Part shown: positions 9,021 to 16,770 of the stretch, in pieces | How positions within the stretch are numbered: position 1 is the first letter of the stretch | How the letters are laid out: every line of letters starts with the position of its first letter | Notes under the pieces: model-generated | What the model saw: the letters and a program-made list of their open reading frames with translations, nothing else | Databases searched by the model: none | Told to the model about the DNA's origin: nothing | NCBI GenBank assembly: GCA_019247775.1 | Contig: JAFBAN010000106.1 | Span: forward strand, 1-45,426 | Direction: 5' to 3' | Source: Chitinophagaceae bacterium | GTDB lineage: Bacteria; Bacteroidota; Bacteroidia; Chitinophagales; Chitinophagaceae | Length of the DNA: 45,426 nt | Made by a program: the position numbers and the translations under genes

Positions 9021-10772
9021 ATGAAACGTGTTTCCTGGGTTTTTCTGCTGCTATTGTTTGCCCATGGCCTGTATGGGCAGTATTATCTTCGCGGCGAGGT
9101 ACGGGATAACCGGGGCCGGCCGCTGGAGGGTGTAAAGATCAATCTCGCTTCTCACGGGGCATTCCCGTATTACAGCGGCAGCGGGGGCACATTCGGTATT
9201 ACTGTTTCGCTGGCGAGCGATACCATCACGCTTTCACTAGAAGGATATGAACAATGGAAAGCCGCGGTAGATACCCGGCAGTTCCAGTCGCTGGTGCTGA
9301 AGATGCTTCCTTCCACCGCGCAGCAGTACCATAACAAACTCACATCCGCCACTACCAACCTGAAAGCGGAGAGCGCCGGCGGAGCCGCGGTGCCTGGCGA
9401 GAGCTATACCAATCTTGTAGAAAACCAGTTCGTGGATGCAGCTGTATATCCCGAAACGGGTTTCTCGATCAATGTTGACAAAGCCGCCTACAGCAATATC
9501 CGTCGCTTTCTCATCAATGAAATGAAAGTTCCGAAAGATGCGATCCGCATTGAAGAGATGCTCAACTATTTCAGCTTCACAAGGGCTGCAGGCGAGGCCA
9601 ATACCAGGCAGTTCCATTGCCAGAGCGAACTTACCGGTTGCCCGTGGAAAACAGATAACAGGCTTCTGTTCCTGAACATCACCGCCCCGAGGCTGAACCT
9701 CGACAATCTCCCGCCTTCCAATCTGGTGTTCCTGATCGATATTTCCGGCTCGATGGATAAACCCAACCGCCTGCCTTTGCTGCAGGCGGGTTTTAAATTG
9801 CTGGTAGATAATCTGCGGGCGAAAGACACGTTGAGCATTGTAACTTATGGCGGCGGCGTTGGGATCGCTTTGCAGCCTACCGGCGGAAATAATAAACAAC
9901 ATATCAAAGCCGTGATCGATTCACTTGTGGCCGGCGGCGATACCCCGGGTGAAGGCGCTATCCGTACTGCCTATAACCTCGCCAAAAAAACATTGATCCA
10001 TGATGGCAATAACCGGGTGATACTCGCCACGGACGGAGACTTCAATGTGGGACAGGTTTCGGAGACAGAACTTGAGGACATGATCACAGGCTACCGTCAG
10101 ACTGGTATATACTTAACCTGTCTCGGGGTGGGCATGGGCAATTACAAAGACAGTAAACTGGAAACCCTGTCGAAAAAAGGCAATGGCAATTTCGCTTATA
10201 TCGATAACCTGGAGGAAGCGCAGAAAGTGCTGGTAACGGAATTCACACAAACGCTGTATGCGGTGGCCAACAACGCTTCCGTAAAGATCGATTTCGATCC
10301 GCGGATCGTAAAAGCATACCGGCTGATCGGGTTCGATAACAAGAAGAATGCGATACAGGATACAACCAGCGAACTCGAGGGCGGCGAAGTGGGCAGCGGG
10401 CATTCCATGCTCGCGATCTTCGAACTGGAGCCGGCGGGAAGGGACTCGCTGTTCCGCCATCAGGAGTTTGCGCAACTGTTATTGCAATACCGCATCACCA
10501 GCACCGATCTGCCTGCCAAACAGCATTTCAGTATTCCCTACAACCCGCTGCCCATCGAAAAAGCGGATTCAAGCTATCGTTTTGCAGCAGCCATCGCATT
10601 GTTCGGCTCGGTATTGAAGCAGTCAAGATTTGTAAAAGATCTGGCGTTCGAAGATGTTCGCGAACTGGCGCGCACCAGTGTCAATATCAATGATGCCCGC
10701 CAGTCCGAGTTTCTCGTCCTTATCGAAAAAGCGATCAAGGTATACACGCCGGGAAAGAAAAAGAACAGATGA
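9021..10772 (+). CDS. Secreted von Willebrand factor type A protein (YfbK-like) with carboxypeptidase-regulatory-like domain
   Basis: 583 residues. Signal peptide to about residue 19 (GLYGQ). Residues 20-95 form a carboxypeptidase-regulatory-like beta sandwich (GEVRDNRGRPLEGVKI). The YfbK-type N-domain follows (about 130-225, VDKAAYSNIRRFL and IEEMLNYF). The VWA domain begins near 235, with the metal-site motif DISGSM at D240 and later TDGDFNVG. The C-terminal part matches the region that follows VWA in E. coli YfbK-type proteins (AIALFGSVLKQS). VWA domains bind ligands through a metal ion; the ligand is unknown. The last codons AAC AGA TGA lie inside the end of an intergenic inverted repeat. 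Confidence 0.88.
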   Translation: MKRVSWVFLLLLFAHGLYGQYYLRGEVRDNRGRPLEGVKINLASHGAFPYYSGSGGTFGITVSLASDTITLSLEGYEQWKAAVDTRQFQSLVLKMLPSTAQQYHNKLTSATTNLKAESAGGAAVPGESYTNLVENQFVDAAVYPETGFSINVDKAAYSNIRRFLINEMKVPKDAIRIEEMLNYFSFTRAAGEANTRQFHCQSELTGCPWKTDNRLLFLNITAPRLNLDNLPPSNLVFLIDISGSMDKPNRLPLLQAGFKLLVDNLRAKDTLSIVTYGGGVGIALQPTGGNNKQHIKAVIDSLVAGGDTPGEGAIRTAYNLAKKTLIHDGNNRVILATDGDFNVGQVSETELEDMITGYRQTGIYLTCLGVGMGNYKDSKLETLSKKGNGNFAYIDNLEEAQKVLVTEFTQTLYAVANNASVKIDFDPRIVKAYRLIGFDNKKNAIQDTTSELEGGEVGSGHSMLAIFELEPAGRDSLFRHQEFAQLLLQYRITSTDLPAKQHFSIPYNPLPIEKADSSYRFAAAIALFGSVLKQSRFVKDLAFEDVRELARTSVNINDARQSEFLVLIEKAIKVYTPGKKKNR

Positions 10773-10894
10773 GCCCTGAAAGAACAGATGAACAAGGAAC
10801 AAGAAATGGGGAACGGATGAGGAAAGGATCTGATCAACATTCATCGGTTCCTTGTTCCTTGTTCTTCTGTTCTGTACCCTTATTCATCTGTTCA
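10763..10894. repeat. GGAACAA-family inverted repeat between convergent genes (VWA / DinB)
   Basis: Left arm 10763-10820 and right arm 10841-10894 are imperfect reverse complements of about 55 bases. Both begin with GAACAGATGA and contain GAACAAGGAACAAG runs (7-bp unit GGAACAA). GAACAGATGA supplies the VWA stop codon (TGA 10770-10772); on the other strand TGAACAGATGA supplies the DinB stop (10894-10892). The RNA would fold into a long hairpin in both directions, so it may act as a two-way terminator. Confidence 0.9.
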
Positions 10895-11350
10895 CTCCCG
10901 CCCCCATTCCCAAAGCCCGAATAATGTTTTTTTATCGGGAAGATGGCCATTGAATTTAAGCGTATTCAGTATCTGGCCGCGATGATGGGCTTCATGAGCA
11001 ATAAGATAGCCGAGGAATGCTTCGGGGTGAGGTTTAAAACCTTTGATCTTGCCGGCAGCCAGTCCGGCCTCGAGCAGTTTTGAGATCGCCGCCTGGCTTT
11101 GCTTCAGGTGCTGAAGCAGTAATTTCTTTTTAAGTCCTGTTCCTTTCTCTAGTTTGGTCAGCCCGTCCATCAGCTCCGGCTTCGCGGCCTGCAGCCACAT
11201 CAGCCTCACATTGTGCAGGTGCGCGAACTGCTCGGCAGCGGTGCGGCCCTTGCCGTTTAACTGATCGCCGTAATGTTCTTCGGGAATATTGTTGATAAGG
11301 AGCTCATTCATTTTATGACTGATCTCCCAGGTATGAACAATAGGGTGCAT
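10892..11350 (-). CDS. DinB family protein (four-helix bundle, putative metal-dependent)
   Basis: 152 residues from ATG 11350. The DinB/YfiT-like four-helix bundle is recognised from RTAAEQFAHLHNVRLMWL near residue 50 and the C-terminal AHEAHHRGQILNTLK near residue 120, which supply the usual three histidines for a divalent metal. Members include thiol-dependent transferases and stress-induced proteins of unknown activity; nothing here shows a substrate. It follows dnaJ on the same strand after a 111-base gap holding another GGAACAA repeat, so co-transcription is doubtful. Its stop codon is part of the repeat shared with the VWA gene. Confidence 0.87.
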   Translation of the reverse strand: MHPIVHTWEISHKMNELLINNIPEEHYGDQLNGKGRTAAEQFAHLHNVRLMWLQAAKPELMDGLTKLEKGTGLKKKLLLQHLKQSQAAISKLLEAGLAAGKIKGFKPHPEAFLGYLIAHEAHHRGQILNTLKFNGHLPDKKTLFGLWEWGRE

Positions 11351-11382
11351 GGCAGTAGTTTGTACTACTAATATAATCAATC

Positions 11383-11464
11383 GAACAGAGAACAAGGAAC
11401 AAGGGACAGCCGAAGTTCAATCGGAATTACAATCCGTTCATCCATTCCTTGTTCCTATGTTCTA
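11383..11464. repeat. GGAACAA-family inverted repeat after dnaJ
   Basis: Left arm 11383-11406 (GAACAGAGAACAAGGAACAA) and right arm 11442-11462 (ATTCCTTGTTCCTATGTTC) are complementary, with a loop of about 36 bases. The dnaJ stop TAG (11464-11462) is the outer edge of the right arm on the minus strand (TAGAACATAGGAACAAGG). This is a shorter, more decayed relative of the element at 10763-10894. Confidence 0.85.
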
Positions 11465-12616
11465 ATTAAACGCTTCTCTCACCCGGTCGAAAAAGCTTTT
11501 GTCTGCTTTGCCAGGCTTAGGTTTGAAGTTTTCGCTCTGATTGAGTTTTTCGAGCAGCTCTTTTTCTTCGGAATTAAGATGCTGGGGGGTCCAGACATTC
11601 ACTTCGATAAGCTGATCGCCTTTGCCATAGCCCTGCACCTCGGGGAAGCCTTTCCCTTTGAGACGGAAGATCTTTCCGCTCTGGGTTCCCGCCGGTATTT
11701 TGATCTTGGCCCGGCCGTCGATGGTAGGCACTTCCACCTGGGTGCCGAATACGGCGTCGGTGAAAGAGATATGAAGTTCATAGGCAACGTTCAGTCCGTC
11801 GCGGTGCAGTTCTGCATGTCCCTCTTCCTCTATCTGGATGATCAGGTCGCCCGCCAAACCGCCGCGTTCTCCCGCATTGCCTTTACCGCTCATGCTTAGC
11901 TGCATGCCATCCGAAACGCCGGCAGGAATATCGATGCTGATGGTTTCTTCTCCATACACCCTGCCATCGCCCTTACATGCCGTACACTTCGTTGTTACAC
12001 TGGTGCCTTCGCCATTACAGGTAGGACAGGTGGTGACCGTCTGCATTTGCCCGAGAAAAGTATTGGTTACCCTTCTCACCTGCCCGCTGCCGTTACAGGT
12101 GCTGCAGGTCTGAACACTGCTTTTATCTTTTGCACCATTGCCGCCGCAGGTGGAACACACCACGTATTTTTTTACTTTGACGTTCTTGGTAACGCCTTTG
12201 GCGATCTCCTCGAAATTCAGTTTGAGCTTGATGCGAAGATTGGCGCCGCGCTGTCCACGGGCCCTGCCGCCACTGCCTCCACGACCGCGTCCGCCGCCGA
12301 AAAAATTGCCGAACATGTCCTCGCCAAAAATATCGCCGAACTGACTGAAAATATCCTCCGCATTCGTATTGTGGAAACCGCCGGTACCGGGCGCAAAAGC
12401 AGCATGACCAAAGCGATCGTATTTCGCTTTCTTGTCGGCATCGCTCAACACTTCATAAGCTTCCGCCGCCTCCTTGAATTTTTCTTCGGCAGCTTTATCG
12501 CCGGGATTACGGTCCGGATGATACTGCATTGCCACTTTGCGATAGGCTTTCTTGATCTCCTCTGCGGTGCCCGATTTTCCCACACCCAATACCTCGTAAT
12601 AATCTCGTTTGGACAT
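11462..12616 (-). CDS. dnaJ: Chaperone protein DnaJ
   Basis: 384 residues, a complete type I (class A) DnaJ. It is the Hsp40 co-chaperone that delivers substrates to DnaK and stimulates its ATPase. The J-domain (1-70) holds the HPD motif in [11 protein letters not shown] Gly/Phe-rich region follows ([18 protein letters not shown], about 110-130). Four zinc-finger repeats are complete: [24 protein letters not shown] and CTACKGDG. The C-terminal substrate-binding domains run to VREAFN. It lies downstream of grpE on the same strand, separated by 91 bases that contain an inverted repeat. dnaK is not in the window. Confidence 0.98.
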   Translation of the reverse strand: MSKRDYYEVLGVGKSGTAEEIKKAYRKVAMQYHPDRNPGDKAAEEKFKEAAEAYEVLSDADKKAKYDRFGHAAFAPGTGGFHNTNAEDIFSQFGDIFGEDMFGNFFGGGRGRGGSGGRARGQRGANLRIKLKLNFEEIAKGVTKNVKVKKYVVCSTCGGNGAKDKSSVQTCSTCNGSGQVRRVTNTFLGQMQTVTTCPTCNGEGTSVTTKCTACKGDGRVYGEETISIDIPAGVSDGMQLSMSGKGNAGERGGLAGDLIIQIEEEGHAELHRDGLNVAYELHISFTDAVFGTQVEVPTIDGRAKIKIPAGTQSGKIFRLKGKGFPEVQGYGKGDQLIEVNVWTPQHLNSEEKELLEKLNQSENFKPKPGKADKSFFDRVREAFN

Positions 12617-12636
12617 TAGTTTTGCTTTTGTTTTAT

Positions 12637-12711
12637 GTTAGCGGTTAGCTATTGGCGATCAGCTGTTAGCGGTGAAAGGCTAATTGCTGACAGCTAATCT
12701 CCAGCGGCTAC
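12637..12711. repeat. TTAGCnn heptad inverted repeat between grpE and dnaJ
   Basis: The stretch reads as successive 7-mers: TTAGCGG TTAGCTA TTGGCGA TCAGCTG TTAGCGG, then the complementary type CTAATTG CTGACAG CTAATCT CCAGCGG CTA. The two halves can pair imperfectly. The outer CTA at 12708-12710 is the grpE stop codon (TAG) on the minus strand. It sits inside the presumed grpE-dnaJ transcript. Confidence 0.8.
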
Positions 12712-13277
12712 TTCCCAACTACCACTTTCGCGAAGCGGATCAGTTTATCATTTAAATAATAGCCTTTTACTACCTCGTCTACCACTTTTCCTTTCAACTC
12801 TGGCGTGGGCGCCGGGATTTCGGTAATGGCTTCGTGCTTCTCCACATCGAATTCCGTATTCAGGCTTTCCATAGGTTTTACGCCGCGGGACTGCAGGGCA
12901 GAACGAAGTTTATTGAATACCAGCTGAACGCCTTCTTTCTGAGCGGCCAGGTCATCGCTGGACTGGAGCTGTTTTTCAGCGCGGTCCACATCGTCGAGCA
13001 CATCGAGCAGGCTTACGATCACGTCCTTGCCAGCGGTCTGGATCAGATCCAGCCGTTCCCGGGCCGTCCGGCGCCTGAAATTGTCGAATTCAGCCATCAG
13101 GCGGATATATTTATCTTTTTGCTCTTTTAGCTCATCTTCCAGCTTTTCCAGCGCATTTTCGTTCGCCACAGGCTCGTTCAGATGCGAGGTACCGGCTGCA
13201 TTTTCGTCAGTATTAATATCAAATCCGTTCACCGGCTCGTTGATTTCCGGTTTTTGGGCCGTTTCTTTCTCTTTCAT
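12708..13277 (-). CDS. grpE: Nucleotide exchange factor GrpE
   Basis: 189 residues from ATG 13277 (a TTG three codons earlier is also in frame). GrpE releases ADP from DnaK. The N-terminus (1-45) is acidic and disordered. A long charged coiled coil follows (about 45-95, LEKLEDELKEQKDKYIRLMAEFDNFRRRT), containing the family signature around the FDNFRRR segment. The C-terminal beta domain ends in GYYLNDKLIRFAKVVVGK, the usual family ending. It is the first gene of the grpE-dnaJ pair, with a TAnnTTTG element 30 bases upstream. It diverges from rlmI across a perfect 31-bp inverted repeat. Confidence 0.96.
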   Translation of the reverse strand: MKEKETAQKPEINEPVNGFDINTDENAAGTSHLNEPVANENALEKLEDELKEQKDKYIRLMAEFDNFRRRTARERLDLIQTAGKDVIVSLLDVLDDVDRAEKQLQSSDDLAAQKEGVQLVFNKLRSALQSRGVKPMESLNTEFDVEKHEAITEIPAPTPELKGKVVDEVVKGYYLNDKLIRFAKVVVGK

Positions 13278-13306
13278 AGTTGTCAATTCATTATAAGGCT
13301 ATATGT

Positions 13307-13314
13307 CAAAAATA
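13307..13314 (-). promoter_or_regulatory. Bacteroidota -7 element of grpE
   Basis: Minus-strand TATTTTTG is a perfect TAnnTTTG match, 30 bases upstream of the grpE ATG. No clear -33 TTTG is seen at standard spacing. No CIRCE or other heat-shock operator was recognised nearby. Confidence 0.5.
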
Positions 13315-13359
13315 TTGCCGGGGCAAAGAAAAGGGAAAAAATGGCAGAAAGGGGAGGAA

Positions 13360-13433
13360 AGTCTGGAGTTAGGAGTTGGGAGTCTGGAGTCAAAACCACC
13401 CTACTCCAGACTCCCAACTCCTAACTCCAGACT
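13360..13433. repeat. Perfect 31-bp inverted repeat with GGAGTTn heptads in the grpE/rlmI divergent region
   Basis: Arm 13360-13390 and arm 13403-13433 are exact reverse complements over 31 bases with a 12-base loop. Each arm is a run of 7-mers: GGAGTTA GGAGTTG GGAGTCT GGAGT. It lies between the divergent grpE and rlmI promoters and ends 6 bases before the rlmI -7 box, so it occupies the position where an rlmI -33 box would lie. Confidence 0.95.
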
Positions 13434-13439
13434 CCCCAT

Positions 13440-13447
13440 ATCTTTGC
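13440..13447 (+). promoter_or_regulatory. Bacteroidota -7 element of rlmI
   Basis: TATCTTTG matches TAnnTTTG exactly but ends only 3 bases before the ATG at 13451. If used, transcription would start at or near the start codon, giving a leaderless or nearly leaderless mRNA. Confidence 0.5.
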
Positions 13448-13450
13448 CGG

Positions 13451-14626
13451 ATGACCAGACTTATCCTGAAAAAGCAGATCGCGCCGAGGATCGCTAATGG
13501 GCATCCGTGGATCTATGGCAATGAAGTGGCCCGGGTAGAGGGGCCGGTAGAAGGCGGGGATATCGTGGAGGTGTTTTATGGAGATGGGAAGCCGGCCGGG
13601 CAGGCTTATATCAACCCGAAATCCCAGATCATTGCGCGTTTGCTCACCCGGAAACCGGAAAAGATAGATGAGGATTTCTTTCACCGCCGCATCCTGCAGG
13701 CCTGGCAGTACCGCCAGAAACTGGGGTATATCGAAAATTGCCGGCTGGTATTTGGGGAGGCCGATCTGTTGCCGGCCCTGGTGATCGACAAGTTCAACGA
13801 TTATTTTGTGATCCAGACCCTTTCGCTCGGCATGGACCGCTGGAAACCGGCTATTGTGAAAGCGCTGGAAAGCATTTTTTCACCCAAAGGCATCTATGAA
13901 CGCAATGATGTGCCGGTGCGGGAGCTGGAGGGGTTGCCCCAGCAGAAAGGCTTTCTGTCGGCGCCTTTCGATACCAATATTCTTATCACTGAAAACGGGT
14001 TGAAATTCAATGTGGATATAGAGAACGGCCAGAAGACAGGTTACTTCCTGGATCAGCAGGATAACCGCCGCGCCATTCAGCATATCGTGAAAGGCGCCGA
14101 AGTACTGGGTGCATTCACTTACACCGGCACTTTCGAGATCCATGCGGCACACTATGGCGCCAGGTCGGTGCTGGGGCTCGATATCTCCGAGAATGCCGTT
14201 GCCCAGGCCAACCGCAATGCCGCTCTGAACGGACTGGAAAAGATCTGTCATTTCGAGGCAGTGAATGCGTTCGATGTGCTGAAGCAATGGGGAAAGGATG
14301 GCAGGCAATATGATGTGGTAATGCTCGATCCGCCGGCGTTTACAAAGAGCCGGGAAAATATCCAGAAAGCGGTAACGGGTTACAAGGAGATCAATCTGCG
14401 GGGAATGAAACTGATCCGCAATGGGGGTTTCCTGGTTACCTCGAGCTGTACCAACCTGGTGCATCCGGAACTTTTCTTGCAAACGATCGATGCTGCTGCA
14501 AAAGATGCTAAGAAAAGGATCAGGCAAGTAACTTTTCAGGCCCAGTCGGCAGATCATCCGATCATTTGGGGCATCGAGAACACGAACTACCTGAAATTCC
14601 TGATAGTGGAGGTGACTGACAAATAG
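13451..14626 (+). CDS. rlmI: 23S rRNA (cytosine) methyltransferase, RlmI family
   Basis: 391 residues from ATG 13451; the longer open frame upstream only translates the inverted repeat. The N-terminal PUA RNA-binding domain (about 1-75) starts TRLILKKQIAPRIANGHPWIYGNEV. The Rossmann methyltransferase domain shows NVDIENGQKTGYFLDQQDNR (about 180-200), SAM motif I in LGAFTYTGTFEIHAAHYGA, VMLDPPAFTKSR, and VTSSCTNLV with the catalytic-type cysteine. In E. coli RlmI makes m5C at 23S position 1962; orthology is likely but not proven. It is convergent with a small membrane protein gene across a CGCAAAG-type repeat. Confidence 0.92.
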   Translation: MTRLILKKQIAPRIANGHPWIYGNEVARVEGPVEGGDIVEVFYGDGKPAGQAYINPKSQIIARLLTRKPEKIDEDFFHRRILQAWQYRQKLGYIENCRLVFGEADLLPALVIDKFNDYFVIQTLSLGMDRWKPAIVKALESIFSPKGIYERNDVPVRELEGLPQQKGFLSAPFDTNILITENGLKFNVDIENGQKTGYFLDQQDNRRAIQHIVKGAEVLGAFTYTGTFEIHAAHYGARSVLGLDISENAVAQANRNAALNGLEKICHFEAVNAFDVLKQWGKDGRQYDVVMLDPPAFTKSRENIQKAVTGYKEINLRGMKLIRNGGFLVTSSCTNLVHPELFLQTIDAAAKDAKKRIRQVTFQAQSADHPIIWGIENTNYLKFLIVEVTDK

Positions 14627-14630
14627 ATTA

Positions 14631-14710
14631 CTCCTTGCGTTCTTTGCGCTGTTGTCGGGTTGCGAATTTAGTAACGCAGGGAACGCAAAGGACCGCGGAG
14701 GACGCAAGGA
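14631..14710. repeat. CGCAAAGG-family inverted repeat after rlmI
   Basis: The left arm (about 14631-14650, CTCCTTGCGTTCTTTGCGCT) pairs imperfectly with the right arm (about 14671-14710, AACGCAGGGAACGCAAAGG and on). The unit is 9-10 bases (CGCAAAGGA). It lies between the convergent rlmI and the 14726 gene and starts within 5 bases of the rlmI stop, a likely two-way termination zone. Confidence 0.8.
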
Positions 14711-14725
14711 AATTCCAAAAAAATA

Positions 14726-14980
14726 TCACCAGCCATGCAGTAACAGCCCTAATGCCGATGCGTGAATCAGTGCAAACAGCAGTAGCATTTTATTTTTTTC
14801 GGTAAATGTTTTGACGAGATATCTGACAAAAAGAATAAAACAGCCGATCAATGCTAAAAGATACCCGAGAACATCAAGGTTGGGTGTACAAGGTCCAGAC
14901 CTAAAATTGCGCGATAAGAAGATAAGGATACCTGCCAGCAGAAGATAAAACAGCGCTGTAAAACTTATTCTTCGAAGCAT
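14726..14980 (-). CDS. Small membrane protein, unknown
   Basis: 84 residues from ATG 14980; the frame continues upstream, but that part is antisense-like and overlaps the preceding gene. Three hydrophobic segments are visible: about 7-22 (FTALFYLLLAGILIFL), 37-55 (VLGYLLALIGCFILFVRYL) and 66-82 (LLLFALIHASALGLLL), with a short charged loop FTEKNK. No family is recognised. It starts 7 bases after the stop of the sorting-domain protein and is probably co-transcribed with it. Confidence 0.6.
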   Translation of the reverse strand: MLRRISFTALFYLLLAGILIFLSRNFRSGPCTPNLDVLGYLLALIGCFILFVRYLVKTFTEKNKMLLLFALIHASALGLLLHGW

Positions 14981-14987
14981 ATAACCG

Positions 14988-15329
14988 TTATTTGGAAACC
15001 TGGAACTTTCCGGAGTCCACGATCCTTCCGGTCTGATCGCGGAGCTGATAGATGTAGAGGCCGCGGATATAGCTATCATCGAGGGTGATGGTGATCTTTT
15101 CATCGGTAACGCGGCTATCGCTCATTTTGCGGCCGATGAAATTGTAGATCTGCAGGGTAAAGCTTTTATCAACCGTTTTGTCGAAGGTAAAATTGATATA
15201 GCTGGTGGCGGGGTTGGGATAGAAATGGGTGATCTTGCCCTCCATCAACGGCGTATTGCTACCATCTGCAATAAAACTGCTGATGGCAAGGGTGCATACC
15301 AGTAAGATGGATAAGTAGATTTTCCTCAT
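14988..15329 (-). CDS. Stand-alone T9SS type A sorting-domain protein
   Basis: 113 residues. Signal peptide (MRKIYLSILLVCTLAISSFIA), then almost the whole mature protein is a type IX secretion C-terminal sorting domain: HFYPNPATSYINFTF (the FPNP-type start), LQIYNFIGRKMSD, and GLYIYQLRDQTGRIVDSGKFQVSK, the usual ..G.Y.L.I...G....KF.V.K ending. Such domains normally ride at the C-terminus of large secreted enzymes or adhesins; here no cargo domain precedes it. It may be a minimal surface protein or the leftover of a larger gene, but there is no sign of a broken frame upstream. Confidence 0.85.
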   Translation of the reverse strand: MRKIYLSILLVCTLAISSFIADGSNTPLMEGKITHFYPNPATSYINFTFDKTVDKSFTLQIYNFIGRKMSDSRVTDEKITITLDDSYIRGLYIYQLRDQTGRIVDSGKFQVSK

Positions 15330-15410
15330 GGATCCACGTTGTACTCAACTAAATTATTCAAAACCCGCGGATTTCAGCCAGTCCTGTTAAATTTTTAACA
15401 AAAAACTCAA

Positions 15411-15890
15411 TTAAGATCGCGTTAAACCGGCGATCGCTGCCTGGATAGCCTGGTAGTCGGGCTCTTCTCCCGGGGTTGCGCAAACTTCGGTATGCCGCAC
15501 GATCCCCTGGCCATCGATCACGAAAACAGCGCGTTTGCTTACACCCTGCATCTCAAAACTGGGAAAGGTCTCATACAGTACATCATACGCTTTCGAAGCC
15601 TCCCGGTTAAAATCGCTCAGCAACGGAAAATTGAGATTCTGTTCGGCCTTGTATTTTGCAAGCGTGAACAATGAATCGACGGAGATGCCAAATACCCGTG
15701 CAGCGGCATTGTTGTAGAGACTGATATTGTCCCTTACATTACAGAGCTCTTTGGTACAGGTACTGGTAAATGCCAGCGGGAAGAAAAGTAACACTACGGT
15801 ATTGCCACGCTGGTCGGCAAGGGATACTTTTTGTTTTTCGGTGTTGAAGAGCGTCAAATCAGGCGCTGATTGGCCGGGTTGGATGGGCAT
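15411..15890 (-). CDS. Peroxiredoxin (AhpC/TSA family)
   Basis: 159 residues, thioredoxin fold. It reduces hydrogen peroxide and organic peroxides through a reactive cysteine. The active-site stretch FFPLAFTSTCTKELC carries the PxxxT(S)xxC signature: C45 is the likely peroxidatic cysteine and C50 lies five residues on, as in BCP/PrxQ-type enzymes with an intra-helix resolving cysteine. A third cysteine sits in HTEVCATPGE. The rest (GISVDSLFTLAKYK, NFPLLSDFNREASKAY, RAVFVIDGQGIVRH) is standard for the family. No reductase is linked. It is transcribed alone on the minus strand after a repeat-filled gap. Confidence 0.9.
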   Translation of the reverse strand: MPIQPGQSAPDLTLFNTEKQKVSLADQRGNTVVLLFFPLAFTSTCTKELCNVRDNISLYNNAAARVFGISVDSLFTLAKYKAEQNLNFPLLSDFNREASKAYDVLYETFPSFEMQGVSKRAVFVIDGQGIVRHTEVCATPGEEPDYQAIQAAIAGLTRS

Positions 15891-15917
15891 TTTTATCAGG
15901 TTTATAGTAAAATAATC

Positions 15918-16019
15918 CTCTGCGCAAACTCCTTTAACTCATGTTCTCTGCGGTAAAAAACGCTCGCATAAAGCAGTTTGATTCACCGCAGAGAACGGGA
16001 GAAGCAGAGATTGCGCAGC
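15918..16019. repeat. Nested inverted repeat between scoB and the peroxiredoxin gene
   Basis: GTTCTCTGCGGT (15943-15954) is exactly complementary to ACCGCAGAGAAC (15985-15996). Further out, CTGCGCAA (15920-15927) pairs with TTGCGCAG (16011-16018). The sequences between them also pair in part. It belongs to the CACAGAG/GCAGAGA type and ends within 3 bases of the scoB stop codon. Confidence 0.85.
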
Positions 16020-16020
16020 G

Positions 16021-16674
16021 TTAAATTGTCATTTCGGGCACGTTCTCGGGTAGGATCAGCTTACCCGCAGTTTTGGCTTTAATCTCATCCACACTCACAC
16101 CAGGCGCACGTTCTTTCAGTACAAATCCCTGTGGTGTTACATCCAGCACAGCCAAGTCGGTGACGATTTTTTTAACACAGCCGACACCAGTCAGCGGCAG
16201 ACTGCATTGTGGCAATAATTTACTTTCTCCTTTCGGATTTGTATGCATCATAGCTACAATGATATTTTTTGCACTGGCCACCAGGTCCATGGCGCCGCCC
16301 ATGCCTTTGACCATTTTGCCGGGTATTTTCCAGTTGGCGATATCTCCCTGCTCGCTCACTTCCATCGCACCCAGCACGGTGAGATCGATCTTGCCCGCGC
16401 GGATCATGCCAAAGCTTTCGGCACTGTCGAAGAATGCGCCTCCGGGGATCACGGTTACGGTTTCCTTTCCCGCATTGATCAGGTCTGCATCGATATCCTT
16501 TTCTTCCGGGTACGGGCCCATGCCGAGGATACCATTTTCACTCTGGAATATCACTGTCATGCCCTGTGGAATATAATTGGAAACCAGTGTTGGTATGCCG
16601 ATGCCGAGATTGACATACATACCATCTTTCAACTCCTGGGCGATCCGCTTTGCGATTCCGAATTTGTCTAACAT
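16021..16674 (-). CDS. scoB: 3-oxoacid CoA-transferase subunit B
   Basis: 217 residues from ATG 16674; an in-frame upstream extension only translates repeat DNA. This beta subunit carries the catalytic-type glutamate in the [10 protein letters not shown] motif near residue 50, followed by [38 protein letters not shown], strongly typical of succinyl-CoA:3-ketoacid/acetoacetate CoA-transferases. With subunit A it moves CoA between succinate (or acetate) and acetoacetate, feeding ketone bodies into acetyl-CoA. It lies downstream of subunit A on the same strand, with 96 bases between them that hold an inverted repeat. Confidence 0.94.
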   Translation of the reverse strand: MLDKFGIAKRIAQELKDGMYVNLGIGIPTLVSNYIPQGMTVIFQSENGILGMGPYPEEKDIDADLINAGKETVTVIPGGAFFDSAESFGMIRAGKIDLTVLGAMEVSEQGDIANWKIPGKMVKGMGGAMDLVASAKNIIVAMMHTNPKGESKLLPQCSLPLTGVGCVKKIVTDLAVLDVTPQGFVLKERAPGVSVDEIKAKTAGKLILPENVPEMTI

Positions 16675-16686
16675 GCTGTTTTTTTT

Positions 16687-16760
16687 ACCGCAAAGGCGCA
16701 AGGGCGCGAGGGATCGCAAAGAATTCGTCGCGTAACCTGGTGCCCCCGCGCCTTTGCGGT
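16687..16760. repeat. CGCAAAGG-family inverted repeat inside the scoA-scoB operon
   Basis: ACCGCAAAGGCGC (16687-16699) and GCGCCTTTGCGGT (16748-16760) are exact reverse complements over 13 bases; the inner parts (GGGCGCGAGGG / CCCCCGCG) add pairing. On the minus strand the stem is followed by an A run, not a T run, so it is not a standard terminator for the upstream gene. Confidence 0.9.
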
Positions 16761-16770
16761 TAATCTATAA

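Noticed and set aside
10763..10894. Insertion sequence or transposon end
   Set aside because: No transposase gene and no target-site duplication could be seen; the arms consist of short tandem units instead of a defined terminal repeat with unique interior.
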